Source: Ehrlichia sp052043515
Lineage (GTDB): Bacteria > Pseudomonadota > Alphaproteobacteria > Rickettsiales > Anaplasmataceae
Direction of reading: 5' to 3'
Assembly (NCBI GenBank): GCA_052043515.1
Contig: JBQEQX010000001.1
Span: 310,001 to 374,000, forward strand
DNA length: 64,000 bases
Shown here: positions 29,644 to 39,965 of the stretch, in pieces
Numbering within the stretch: position 1 is the first letter of the stretch
How the letters are laid out: each line of letters opens with the position of its first letter
Notes under the pieces: generated by a model
Databases searched by the model: none
What the model saw: only the letters and a program-made list of their open reading frames with translations
Told to the model about the DNA's origin: nothing
Position numbers and translations under genes: made by a program

Positions 29644-30661
29644 CAACAAATCTCCTAATTTATACAAACAATAGGTACTATTAACATATACATACAAAGT
29701 AAGTTTCTAATAGTAATACATACATATACATCATATGCGCAGTCTCATATACTAAAAAAAGTCTTTTTTATGAACAACCTCCACTTGATATTGCAAGTAA
29801 ATTATTAAGAAAAAAATTAATTTCCAAACACCACCGAGGAATTATTATAGGAATAGAGCTTATATATAACAGAATGACCAGGCTGCACATTTTCACATGG
29901 TATAAACACACTCGTAACGTTTGTACACCCTCCATTCTTCATCTACAGAATGTAGCACCACCTTAATGTTGTAACTGAACCAGAGGATTTCCCGCAGCAA
30001 CACCCACTATAGGAATAGTGCAACTATCTCACAACAAGTCTAATATAAAAATTAATTGCCCAGCAAAGTTAGACAAAAAAATCTTACAAATGATAACAAC
30101 AGAACATAATAATATAAACATAAATAGTTATATTTGCACGCCTAGAATATGTATTAGCAAAGCTAAAGAAAATTTTGGAGCTTGTGATTCCAGACACAGA
30201 TTTTTTACAGAATCTAAAAAAAACGACTCATACAATATAAATCCGATACAATAAGGTGCATACCGAGTAAACTTCTCTAAAATATTAAAAATCACAGGTA
30301 CAACCTACATAACAAAATGGCTCTTATAGATATAAAATCCTATAATTTTAACACATGCTCATAACAAAAATCAAGCTACTGCCATATTCATTCCCGTATC
30401 AACTTATCTACACCACTCTAACACCAACAAGTCACTAACTTACTCAACACCAATTACTGCTTCATATATACAAATTAATAAAACCTATAAAATTTGAATT
30501 AATGGAGGCAACCTATTGAAATAGCCATTCCATGATATAACCTAAATTTGACCAATTATATACTTAATAAAGCGCATTTTTACTCATTCACATAAATCAT
30601 CTACTTATGTTTGGAGCACGTAAAGCATGTTGACATACAATCCCATCACAAGATAATTCCT
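29644..30661. other. 1-kb spacer
   Basis: A 78-codon plus-strand frame at 30018-30254 begins with TTG and has no coding character. Nothing else is seen. Confidence 0.35.
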
Positions 30662-30931
30662 TCATAATATTACCTCAATTTTCTTACAACGCTCAAAACT
30701 CATATATATTTTATAAAAGGCTAAGGTTACATAATTTCTACTTTTATCATTCTTAAAAGTAGAAAACATTATATCTTCATACAAAAAAGCAAAATGTTTT
30801 TCTAGTGCATCAATTGGAACAAAGTCAGCAAATTCTTTTATTATAGAATCACAGGTAGCACCTGCTGTTCTTAGAACACCAAATGCCTCGTATTCATCTA
30901 CAGATATACAATCAACATAGCGTTCTTTCAA
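30662..30931 (-). CDS. C-terminal piece of a disrupted family member
   Basis: 89 codons, soluble and helical (MKERYVDCISVDEYEAFGVL to SFERCKKIEVIL). Upstream in the same frame lies HIVTFRVKTVIAGFHGELKE, so the ATG is not the true start. It probably belongs with the membrane-anchored fragment at 31022-31294. The join needs at least two corrections, one at the GAAAGG after RDLK and one near 30,975, so this may be a real pseudogene. Confidence 0.5.
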   Translation of the reverse strand: MKERYVDCISVDEYEAFGVLRTAGATCDSIIKEFADFVPIDALEKHFAFLYEDIMFSTFKNDKSRNYVTLAFYKIYMSFERCKKIEVIL

Positions 30932-31021
30932 TTCTCCATGAAATCCAGCTATAACTGTTTTTACTCTAAAAGTAACAATATGTTATCTTAAAGATTTAAA
31001 TGCTTCCTCTCACTCAGGATC

Positions 31022-31294
31022 TCATCCTTTCAAATCTCGAAATTGATGCATGATATAGCCCATTAGAGTAGTGATTATAATTTTATTTCTATTAATTGAC
31101 AAAGGATCACACTGAACAAGTTTATCATTAATTACCTGATCTAACTCTTGATTAATTCGTATTTTATCACTTTCTAATATATTTTTATTACGTACACTAT
31201 ACTCACACCATCTAAGAAATTCTAATATAAATGTTGCAACAAGGAAAACAGCAACAATAATTGCCGAAAGGCTACCTGAAGATAATGTGCTCAT
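31022..31294 (-). CDS. N-terminal, membrane-anchored piece of a disrupted family member
   Basis: 90 codons: MSTLSSGSLSAIIVAVFLVA forms one membrane helix ending at a CEYSVRNK boundary. A helical stretch with IRINQELDQVINDKLVQC follows. One base less in the AAAGGA near its stop extends the protein as RDLKDEILSERKHLNL before another break. Confidence 0.55.
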   Translation of the reverse strand: MSTLSSGSLSAIIVAVFLVATFILEFLRWCEYSVRNKNILESDKIRINQELDQVINDKLVQCDPLSINRNKIIITTLMGYIMHQFRDLKG

Positions 31295-31348
31295 AACAAC
31301 AAAACAAAAGTATTTTAATAACTCACAACATCCAACAAAAAACAGGCT

Positions 31349-32084
31349 TTACATAATAGAATCGTTAATATCATTTAGTGATACGGTGACAAAAGTCACA
31401 TCATCACTATCATAAAAAAAATTGGTCACTATCTACTTGAGCACAAGTATTAATTCTACTTAATATTTCTACATCTTTCACAATTAAACTAAGTCCTGCA
31501 CATATAAAAGCTAAACCAGAATCCAATTTTATACAATATTCTTTTATTAACCTCAACTTCTGTCCTTCTTCTATACCTCGCACTAAATTTAAAATATTTT
31601 TTAACAAAAAACGTATACCAAATATATTTTGCGATTCATATTTTATTAACGTCTCTTTATGTTCCCTATATAGAAATACAGAATTTTCAAATCGAGAAAT
31701 AAAATCGTTTAAAAACAATATCTTTTCGCAAACAATGTGCTCTTCACCGACTTCTTTAATAAAATCGCACATCACATCCCTTACATATTCTAAACCTACT
31801 TCCACCATAAGAACACCATACTGTGGAGAGTTCCGCCTTATATGTTTAACACAATTACTATTGCAAAAACTTTTTATTTTTTCTTTCAATTTCTCTTTCA
31901 ATCCACATAGGATAGAATTACTTACCCTACTATCAGAAACATACCTAAGTAATCCATTAATCTTGTTCACATCTAGTATTCTTCTATAATCAGCGATATT
32001 CCTCATTAAGTTATTGTATAATACCAAACATAATACAATAACTAAAAAAAAACTAGCCACAATCACATAGAATCTATATTTCAT
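31349..32084 (-). CDS. membrane-anchored helical protein, frameshifted near the C-terminus
   Basis: MKYRFYVIVASFFLVIVLCL is the N-terminal membrane helix. About 195 residues of alternating helices follow (LKEKLKEKIKSFCNSNCV, EKILFLNDFISRF, IKEYCIKLDSGLAFICAG). The open frame stops at 31410, just after an A8 run (31414-31421). One base less gives the tail DQFFYDSDDVTFVTVSLNDI and a stop at 31349-31351. Same general plan as the protein at 23.3 kb. Function unknown. Confidence 0.65.
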
Positions 32085-32581
32085 AATACAAACTCACTAG
32101 TTAATATAACATATATTGTACACACATAGTACAAATACTAGTTGATAAGTACACATATTTACACAATTAATTAATATATCAAGTTAATAAATATATTATT
32201 ATAAATCGATCTTACTATTTATTGAGCTTACGCAAAGAAATACCATATCTCATAGGTTAAGACATGTTATAAACACGGCAACACATGCTAACTTTTGTAC
32301 AATCGCCATAATACACATAACATATTAGTTAAAATCTTCACTGAAAGAAAATTTACGCCAGATACACTACATTGTTGTTTATCAAAATACACAGAAATAT
32401 CCTAACAATTATTGTCAAATTACTATATAGATCATTGACAAATATGCAGTGTACATCCTAACCAACTTACAACAATTACTATCATCTTAGGAATTTAGTC
32501 ATTATGGGATAAAAACGCGGTATACTGTCACTTATAACCACATAATTAGAAATGTAAATACGCCATAATACCTAATACTGC
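32085..32581. other. spacer
   Basis: AT-rich, no gene recognised. Confidence 0.35.
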
Positions 32582-33226
32582 TTAAGTAGTTACACACTGA
32601 TCAACTGTACCAACATGAGAAACATCTTCTAATTGACTAACCATAATGTTTCTAATATTAACTTTACAATCCTCCAAAGTGCTTTCTATATCACTACTTA
32701 AATTATATGCATTTACTTGAACTTGAAGGAAACACACTCCATTATCTGCTGACATTCTTAACTGTAGAGCTCTTATATACAGTTTTTCCACCAGTGCGTC
32801 ACATTCTGCTACATACTTACTATTGATAACTCCACTGTCACAAGTGGCAACCCCGTCTTGATTATGCAATGCTATAAACAGACCACCACTAACCGCACAA
32901 CTTTTTAAATTTTCTAAATCTTTGATCATAGGATTAACGATACTGGCAAGCAATACAGAATTACTCTTACACAAATCGCCACCATCTTTAGAAACAAGCA
33001 CGCTACCATGCCTCTTTTTAAATTCATGCAACTTACTTTCAATTATTAAAAGATTACATGTAAACTTAACAACATCAACATTACACACCTGGTTCTCTTC
33101 TACATATCCACTAATTTTTCTATTCCGATCTTTGATAAATTTGTAACCATGCAACTTGACCAGCACACACTGCACAAACATGTACAAAAACCACATAGCA
33201 AGTAGCGCAGGACACAAAATCAACAC
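32582..33226 (-). CDS. membrane-anchored helical protein, paralogue of the next gene
   Basis: 214 codons from a GTG: a hydrophobic N-terminus (LCPALLAMWFLYMFVQCVLV), a basic boundary, then a helical body. The stretch DVVKFTCNLLIIESKLHEFK and onward to MIKDLENLKSCAV aligns with RVVMFTYNLFLLQNSLFKVK to MVKDFIILKNYAI of the gene at 33480-34214, so they are paralogues. The real start may lie upstream in the same open frame, since no good ribosome-binding site precedes the GTG. Confidence 0.65.
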   Translation of the reverse strand: MLILCPALLAMWFLYMFVQCVLVKLHGYKFIKDRNRKISGYVEENQVCNVDVVKFTCNLLIIESKLHEFKKRHGSVLVSKDGGDLCKSNSVLLASIVNPMIKDLENLKSCAVSGGLFIALHNQDGVATCDSGVINSKYVAECDALVEKLYIRALQLRMSADNGVCFLQVQVNAYNLSSDIESTLEDCKVNIRNIMVSQLEDVSHVGTVDQCVTT

Positions 33227-33479
33227 AATATAAAAAAGTTGCTTACTACTTAAATTAATAAATATATAAATACCTTAACTACAGCCCCCAGTTAATATAT
33301 TAGTAAATAATTTTTTACTTTACAACTAATAATAAATTATTTAACACTAACATTAATAATTTCAAGCAATGAGATTGATAAATTACGTAACAGTATCAGC
33401 TTCGCTCTCTTATATATACACGTTAAATTCATCTATATGATACATCATAAAATATAGTTTTATTACTTTAAATACAAGT

Positions 33480-34214
33480 TTATCCAAGACTAGCATTACA
33501 ACCTTCTCTCATCCGAATGACTAACAAATTGTAATCACTTAATTTTTCTCCATAACTCCCTTTTTTCTTTATTAAATCCATGATAGCCACACAATCTAGT
33601 ACAAGTATGCTCATACAACTGGCTAAATAAAATAAATCTGTTTTCACAGAAATAAAGTCGGAAAACGTAGCATCATAAAATTTTGTTATTTTCCCACATA
33701 TAGATACTAATAATTCATTACATTTTAAAATCATGTCGCTATCGGTATCAATTTCAACATTATCAATATAATTTGCAGTAATTTTATTCTCACCTTCTAG
33801 TTCTACAAATATTTTAACTTTAATTGCATAATTCTTTAATATTATAAAATCCTTAACCATATCATCAATTAAAGTTCCGATACATACAGAATTCTTATTC
33901 TTACAATCATCATGGTAAGAAACAGTTATTCCACTATACTTTCTTTTAACTTTAAACAAGCTATTCTGAAGCAGAAAAAGATTATATGTAAACATCACAA
34001 CCCGTTCATCATAATTGAGATTTTTCTGAATATAATGTTCAATTCGCCTTCGTAAAAACTTCCTCAGTTTTTTAGTATACAATAACCCCTTTACACAACG
34101 TACAAGCACACATGTAAAAATCACAACACCATAAACAATAAAAACCGGAACTAATATTGGGAAAAAAATTATTAAACATATAATTCTTCCATTCTTATTG
34201 ATGCACAACTTCAC
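33480..34214 (-). CDS. membrane-anchored helical protein, paralogue of the previous gene
   Basis: 244 residues: MKLCINKNGRIICLIIFFPI and VPVFIVYGVVIFTCVLVRC give one or two N-terminal membrane helices. A very basic patch (KKLRKFLRRRIEHY) follows, then the shared FTYNL domain, an acidic middle (DNVEIDTDSD) and a second hydrophobic stretch near residues 195-215. It differs from the paralogue in its longer membrane region. Confidence 0.67.
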   Translation of the reverse strand: MKLCINKNGRIICLIIFFPILVPVFIVYGVVIFTCVLVRCVKGLLYTKKLRKFLRRRIEHYIQKNLNYDERVVMFTYNLFLLQNSLFKVKRKYSGITVSYHDDCKNKNSVCIGTLIDDMVKDFIILKNYAIKVKIFVELEGENKITANYIDNVEIDTDSDMILKCNELLVSICGKITKFYDATFSDFISVKTDLFYLASCMSILVLDCVAIMDLIKKKGSYGEKLSDYNLLVIRMREGCNASLG

Positions 34215-34792
34215 TATAACATTTTAAATCATTAAATTAGCCAATACGCAGCCATCTTCAAACAACAACGTCCATCTCCAGTAGTCACACAACAGTAAAT
34301 TATTAGACTCAACATCCTCAGCAGACCACACGACAAGTCTCAACACTTTAAAACAATGCAACCATGACAAACAACGTGGCCTTACACTTCATATGAAAAA
34401 CATTTTTATAACACATTAAAAATATGTTAAATTAAGTAAAAAACATCCGTAGTGATACCTAAGTCACATACGAAAAACAAACCCGTCAATCTTATCCCAT
34501 CAATTTACTCACACAAAAGACCATGTCAACAAAAACCCTCACCCTCTCTCACAAAACCACAGCCTATTGAAGAGGGTGAGACAGTAAAGATACATTAGTT
34601 TTTTTTAATCACTGGAACCTTGTATACTATATTAATAAACCAATAAAAAAAATCAACTTTTATCTAAACAATTTTTAATAATTACTTATGCAACATGCTG
34701 ATTAAACGCGTAGTCTAACAATACATATACACACTAAAATAAGAAATCTTATATAACATGTCTCTGGTGTGCATGTTTATACAATCAAATTA
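34215..34792. other. spacer with an inverted repeat
   Basis: No gene recognised. It holds the hairpin at 34538-34580, followed by a T8 run at 34599-34606. Confidence 0.35.
34538..34580. repeat. 10-bp perfect inverted repeat
   Basis: CTCACCCTCT (34538-34547) pairs perfectly with AGAGGGTGAG (34571-34580) across a 23-base loop. The stem is 60% G+C, unusual in this AT-rich spacer. No U tract directly follows on either strand, so a terminator role is doubtful; it could be a protein-binding site or an RNA hairpin. Confidence 0.55.
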
Positions 34793-35463
34793 TTATCTTC
34801 TAGGAACTGTTGTATTATTAGTACCAGGAGAAACATCACATTGGTTGAAGTCAGAAAAATAAGCACGTCTTAGTTCTGCAGCACTAGACCTTGCAGGAAC
34901 TGTATTATTAACAGCAGGAATAGTATCTCTTTGCTCCATAGCAGACTCAATATCCTCTACACAATTTTGTGTAAGTAAATACATATTCTGCATTAAAGAA
35001 GCAGTTTCTGTACCTGTGATATTAGAGCCACTACTACATAATGTATTAACAGCATTCTGCATCAACATATGCAAACAGTTCAAGTCGTTTTTGCAAGATG
35101 TAATATCAACACTTTTCATGCTATCTAAAGCAACAACTTTTTTTCACTACCTCTTAATGTATCAAGTGTATAACCTTGAATTACAGATTTTCTTGCGTTC
35201 ATTAGAGTCTGACTTATAGATTTCATTAAAGATCTAATACTTTCTACATCAGCAGCATTATTACTAAAACTAAGTATTTGAGTATAACACCCTTGCATCT
35301 CGAACCACTTATTCATCAGCAAAGAAAAATTATATGTAAATCTCACATTACGAGGGTTAAGTTCTTCATTATCACTAATACATTCATTAATTTGATTTTG
35401 TAAATTTATAGCAAAATTATTCATAATAAAAACCATATAAAATAAAAAATAAAATACCCACAA
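34793..35463 (-). CDS. membrane-associated family member, frameshifted in the middle
   Basis: Two frames, 35125-35463 and 34793-35119, join when one base is added to the T7 run at 35138-35144, giving GSEKKVVALDSMKSVDITS and 223 residues. The N-terminus (MWVFYFLFYMVFIMNN) is hydrophobic. RNVRFTYNFSLLMNKWFEM matches the FTYNL segment of the two genes at 32.6 and 33.5 kb, so this is a third copy. The C-terminal half is Asn/Thr-rich and ends in NTTVPRR. Confidence 0.65.
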
Positions 35464-36159
35464 GAGCTATTGTGGAAAAAGTTATGTGCGCTCTTTTAGA
35501 CACATGATGTAAAAATGTATTGAATATATACATCTATATTAATATATTAACAGAGAGAATTAATGAATACAAGGTAAAATATTAATAATTATTAGCAAAT
35601 TAATGAAATTATTAACTAAATTTTAATAAAAATACAACACATCATTAGGTTATGATGATAAAAATATCGTATAATGTATTTTCTTAATTTCTAAACGAGG
35701 AAAAAGATGCACAACAACATCATAATATCTTTTTTATAATGACGTGACCAACAAAATTAGAAACACCAGACTTTATTGAATTAAAACTCTCTAAACATAA
35801 AGCTATAATTAGAGAAGTTATAAACTTCAGATTAAGAAGAAACATTTTTTTACAAAATTCATAAACATATAAATTTGAGCTGCGTTTACACTTGCATATA
35901 TTAATATGCTCATCTGTAAACCCAACTAAATTTTAAGTTTTTTTAACATCACCATTCTATATGACGTTCTATGCAGTGTAACTCAACAGTCCGAAAGTAA
36001 AGAAAATACGATAATAATAGGCTGTACTTTCATTTTCCATAACATCTTACAACTAACATTATTAGTTAAACCATTTATCTGTAACAACTCAAAAGCATAC
36101 ATAAAGTCTTATATTTTGATAATCATTTAACATAAATTTTTTGTTTGAATTTAACACTG
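35464..36159. other. spacer, no gene recognised
   Basis: AT-rich. It may include further decayed family sequence, but I could not reconstruct any. Confidence 0.3.
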
Positions 36160-36500
36160 CTAATGCGGCTCTGTATACAGTATACACATCTGAGTAGGCA
36201 ATACATACCCTCCTAAAACCAGAATCACAGTACCTAATATATTAAAATTTTTCTGTATTAATACACATATTCTTTCTAAATGTTCCATAGCCGATAACAC
36301 TATTTTGCAGAAATCACTTAGAACACTGACTAGCTCTTAACTGCTCTCAATTGTAGGAACACAAATTCCACACCATGTTTTACTATTGTAGGTGTTAATA
36401 TCTATAATATATTTCAATAAATTCTGAGAATATGCAAAAGTCTTTAAAGATAAACCATTATTGCCATATAAATTTCTTGTGAGTTTAAAACGTTATATTA
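36160..36500 (-). pseudogene. relic of the membrane-anchored helical family
   Basis: One minus-strand frame reads FKLTRNLYGNNGLSLKTF, continues to TWCGICVPTIESS, meets TAA, and resumes in frame as ELVSVLSDFCKIVLSAMEHL, a hydrophobic ILGTVILVLGGYVLP and a stop at 36160-36162. FKLTRNL recalls the FTYNL segment of nearby genes. No start codon is visible. The single nonsense codon in a long open stretch argues for decay. Confidence 0.4.
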
Positions 36501-36772
36501 AGTAGACACACACATTCACTAACTAATCCAATATTTTCTTCCTAATACGGAATTATCTATACCTGATTATAAAAAGTCCTACATATAGACGTTTATATTT
36601 TTCAAGACCTTTTTAACAAGATAAAAAAAACATTAAACTAATAACTACCATGAATAAGACAAGCACTTTTTTTCACCCTCTTAACTTATATACAGCTCAA
36701 ATGCTTTGTGTAAATTTTATTACTAGGAAAAAACTTATCATAACATTAATTAATTAAAAAAATTACAGAGCT

Positions 36773-37430
36773 TTATAACACAAGGTTTCTAATATACTTA
36801 CTAATTGTGATTTCTAATTCTGCAAAAAAATTGGGAGTATAAAAACAACAACACACATCATATATGATATCCAACCTAGTATATTTTAATTTTTATAAAC
36901 ACAACATAGGCATTTTTAAGTTAAAATAAGAACAAACACCATAATCATCAATCTGAATTGTTGGTACTTTTATATTATCCTGGCAACTGTTTACCAAACA
37001 TTCCTATACTCTTCAACATATTACCTACCACATACACACCCAATTTGACACCATCCACCTTAATATAACTAACTTCAATTCTACGATGATTTTTTCAAGT
37101 TTACATATATACAATCCTTAACCTCATATTCTTTCAAATTTAGTAAATCTTTTTTATATGTAATCACGCACCTGTTTAATACGTTCAACATCCTCACTAT
37201 TATTAATAAATATATCAGAATAATGATCTTTTACTTTAGAGACACCATTTATAATGACAAGACAATCCAAACCATTAACGATAAGATCATCAATTGTTTT
37301 TTTATTTTTATAATAAACTGTAACTTACAGAGGAAACACACTGCAAAAAACGTAGTCAAATATAGTTAATCACATAACAGTTATCGAAGAAAAAACTAGC
37401 TGATGTAATTTTCTTTTTTGAACTCAATAC
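36773..37430 (-). pseudogene. decayed gene with several indels and a stop
   Basis: Ordered minus-strand pieces can be followed through at least four lesions: VTVYYKNKKTIDDLIVNGLD and KVKDHYSDIFINNSEDVERI, then LLNLKEYEVKDCIYVNL, then IEVSYIKVDGVKLGVYVV, then IKVPTIQIDDYGVCSYFNLK, and after TAA in the same frame IIYDVCCCFYTPNFFAELE. The lesion density is much higher than in the housekeeping genes, so this looks like a real pseudogene. Family unknown, probably from the local array. Confidence 0.42.
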
Positions 37431-37589
37431 ATATAAAACACCCTAGTATATAAGCCAGGCTTAATTATATTATTGAAGGAAATTCCCTTAGTAGGTTTTC
37501 AAAACCTAATTTTATAGATATACAAACACCCTTACGTGATACCACACAAGAAAGAATAGGACTGGACAAAAAACCCTACTAACATTTTC

Positions 37590-37910
37590 TCAACTTTCTA
37601 CAGCCAAAAAAGATTCAAAAACATCCCAATATTTTTTCAAAGTGTTACTATCACATTCCACATATAGAGACTTATGACTATACTCGAAAACTATCAAATC
37701 CCCTTTCCTTTTACAATACAGGTTAAAAAAATTTCGATTTTATAATAGCAACATTATCTAGCGGTTGTACTAATACAAATACAATAACTAATTCACTTCT
37801 CTAAAAACCTATAATAAATAGATTAAGCACACCCAAAATATCAAAACAATATTCAACACTGCTCCGCATACATAATAAAGTTCGGTTAATACGTTTACAG
37901 GATCAAGCAT
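37590..37910 (-). pseudogene. decayed small membrane protein gene
   Basis: Starts MLDPVNVLTELYYVCGAVLN with a membrane helix (IVLIFWVCLIYLL) ending at TAG 37809-37811. Continuing one or two bases off, it reads LVIVFVLVQPLDNVAIIKSK, and after a T7 slip HKSLYVECDSNTLKKYWDVF with a stop at 37590-37592. About 105 residues if repaired. Confidence 0.42.
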
Positions 37911-37981
37911 AAATATAGCAAAATAAACTTGTCAAGAAAACTTCATAAGCGCGAGAGACCAGCAAACTTGGATATATAGTT

Positions 37982-38665
37982 TTATAACTTACGACTACCT
38001 TCAACATCAGACGCACCAAGATGTGTAACGTGAATATTACGTGATTGCAATTCCATATCCAACATACGACAACAGTCCATTATCAAACGAGGAACCACAT
38101 CAGATAATAAGACAATAGCAAGCTGCGTTTGAAAAACAGCTAACATATTTGTGGTATCATCCGAGTACCGTTGCAATAGAGAATGGTTATACGCAATGAT
38201 ACGCATGAGTTCTGACCGAACTTCGATTAATGAAACGTTATTACTATCACAATCATACAATTTATGTTTAACACTACAAAGTCTGTCAGACATTCCACTA
38301 ACATGATCACTCGCATACACACCTAACTCAGGATCAAATGAAATGTGTATACAGGATAGTCTATTAAGAGCAACATCAATTTCACACACCACATCTACTA
38401 TCCTTCGGCTCATAAAAACTTCATTTTCTGACAGATATAGACCAAATGCTTCTCGATATTTCCTTCGTAATGCTATAATACGTACACCATGGATCACAGC
38501 TGAAACAAATGCACTAATAAGAAGTAACAAAAATGTCAACGGCAAAAAAATTAACAAAACAGCATTTGCAATAACAACCGCACATCTTTTCAAATTACAT
38601 TTACTCGCGTTAGCAGAGGAACTAACTTGCGATTCAGAAACAATAGGATCACCCATAAATACCAT
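37982..38665 (-). CDS. membrane protein, tandem paralogue of the next gene
   Basis: 227 residues: a short polar N-terminus, then IANAVLLIFLPLTFLLLLIS as a membrane helix (residues ~32-60). A basic stretch RRKYREAF and a helical body with SRRIVDVVCEIDVALNRL and VFQTQLAIVLLSDVVPRL follow. The body aligns with the neighbouring upstream gene (KVKLAGVLLSDGLHYV region; FLPL helix in both). An AAGGAG site lies just before the ATG. Intact. Confidence 0.7.
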   Translation of the reverse strand: MVFMGDPIVSESQVSSSANASKCNLKRCAVVIANAVLLIFLPLTFLLLLISAFVSAVIHGVRIIALRRKYREAFGLYLSENEVFMSRRIVDVVCEIDVALNRLSCIHISFDPELGVYASDHVSGMSDRLCSVKHKLYDCDSNNVSLIEVRSELMRIIAYNHSLLQRYSDDTTNMLAVFQTQLAIVLLSDVVPRLIMDCCRMLDMELQSRNIHVTHLGASDVEGSRKL

Positions 38666-38693
38666 CCACTCCTTCTATAAAACTCTTAAGAAA

Positions 38694-39383
38694 TTAATTA
38701 CTGCTAGTAGACCTAGAAACCTTACAATAATACATACTAGGACTCACAAGTTGACTGCTGGCTAATTCCTCATAAATAATATTTAGAGAACTACCAACAT
38801 AGTGAAGCCCATCACTTAACAAAACACCTGCAAGCTTTACCTTAATATAAGCCAAAGTATCAAAGACAGAAACTTCACCCAACATAGGCAACATACTAAC
38901 AATGCATAAAACGGACCGCTGTAGTGCTACCTTAGCTTGTTCTAATGAAGTACAATCACAGTCATTACACATATTTTCAATACAGGAAAGGTTACTAAGC
39001 AAGAAATAAAATTTACTTTGTACACCTTCATCCAATTGACCGTTAAACAAAGTTCTTATTCTTAATAATGTTTTTTTAGCAAGTTTACATCTGCACGCAA
39101 CACCAATAAGATTAGTATCATATACACCTTTCCTATTGGCTTCTTTCATACACTTTCTTTTTAAATTTCTTACACTCAAAGGATGCATTACAATCGCAGC
39201 AACCTTATAAATAACAATTGCCATCAGTACCAATGGTAAAAAAAACAACAAAATACCGTTCACAATACTAGAAGCACACCCGTGCAAACCATACCCATGG
39301 CCAGCACTAGCTGCAGATGCTACATAACCGGTTGAGCCATACACTGCTATACTACCCTCTACAAAATTTTTCAAAATCAACAT
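38694..39383 (-). CDS. membrane protein, tandem paralogue of the previous gene
   Basis: 229 residues with a polar Gly/Ser/Ala-rich N-terminus (SAASAGHGYGLHGCASS), the helix GILLFFLPLVLMAIVIYKVA, a basic boundary RNLKRKCMK, and a helical Cys-rich body. Stop and next start are 28 bases apart, so the pair is probably co-transcribed. Similarity is clearest in FLPL and in the LLSD region, which suggests an old tandem duplication. Confidence 0.7.
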   Translation of the reverse strand: MLILKNFVEGSIAVYGSTGYVASAASAGHGYGLHGCASSIVNGILLFFLPLVLMAIVIYKVAAIVMHPLSVRNLKRKCMKEANRKGVYDTNLIGVACRCKLAKKTLLRIRTLFNGQLDEGVQSKFYFLLSNLSCIENMCNDCDCTSLEQAKVALQRSVLCIVSMLPMLGEVSVFDTLAYIKVKLAGVLLSDGLHYVGSSLNIIYEELASSQLVSPSMYYCKVSRSTSSN

Positions 39384-39745
39384 TACGGCCTTCAGTTTGA
39401 TGGCATAACATTTTTAAGAAAATAAGAATAAAAAAACTAATATATGGTATAACATTTTTAAGAAAATAAAAATTAAAAAAAAAATTAACAATTTTAATTA
39501 TGTAATTTAAAATCAAAAATTCTTAATTATTTACCTGCTTGAATGATAAATCTAGAACTTTGACATGTAGATTGACTAACTTACATTAGATCTTAACAAA
39601 TTGAACACGAATCGATTAAAATGCGCAAACGCGTTGCATATACTTTATTAAAGTACTACTGATATACAAATGCTGTTTACTATAGTGTTGAGTTGTTAAC
39701 AATATCATCATACTTTTCTATTTACATACTTTCAATGTTACATTC
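39384..39745. other. spacer
   Basis: Contains a near-direct repeat of TATGGTATAACATTTTTAAG-type sequence around 39,399-39,465, overlapping the leader of the gene ending at 38,694. Nothing else. Confidence 0.35.
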
Positions 39746-39952
39746 TCAAAAATGGTCATTATGTTCATCATGATAAACACACAGAATTCGCAATCTGATC
39801 TTCACTTTTACTACGTTAGACTTCACAAAATCTAAATCAGATGATAGACCTATAGATTCAAGATGTACTAAACAAAGCTTAACATAAAACTTAAAATCAC
39901 TTAATACAACATGCAAGCTACGTAAGTACCGAACATGTTCTTTAATAATCAA
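39746..39952 (-). CDS. fragment of a helical protein, unknown
   Basis: 68 codons from a TTG: EHVRYLRSLHVVLSDFKFYV then KLCLVHLESIG. It follows directly on the decayed gene at 39.97-40.6 kb and may be a relic of the same or another family member. No support for an independent gene. Confidence 0.3.
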   Translation of the reverse strand: MIIKEHVRYLRSLHVVLSDFKFYVKLCLVHLESIGLSSDLDFVKSNVVKVKIRLRILCVYHDEHNDHF

Positions 39953-39965
39953 GCGTTAATTGGAA

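Noticed and set aside
30018..30254. 78-codon plus-strand frame
   Set aside because: TTG start and AT-driven composition; no context.
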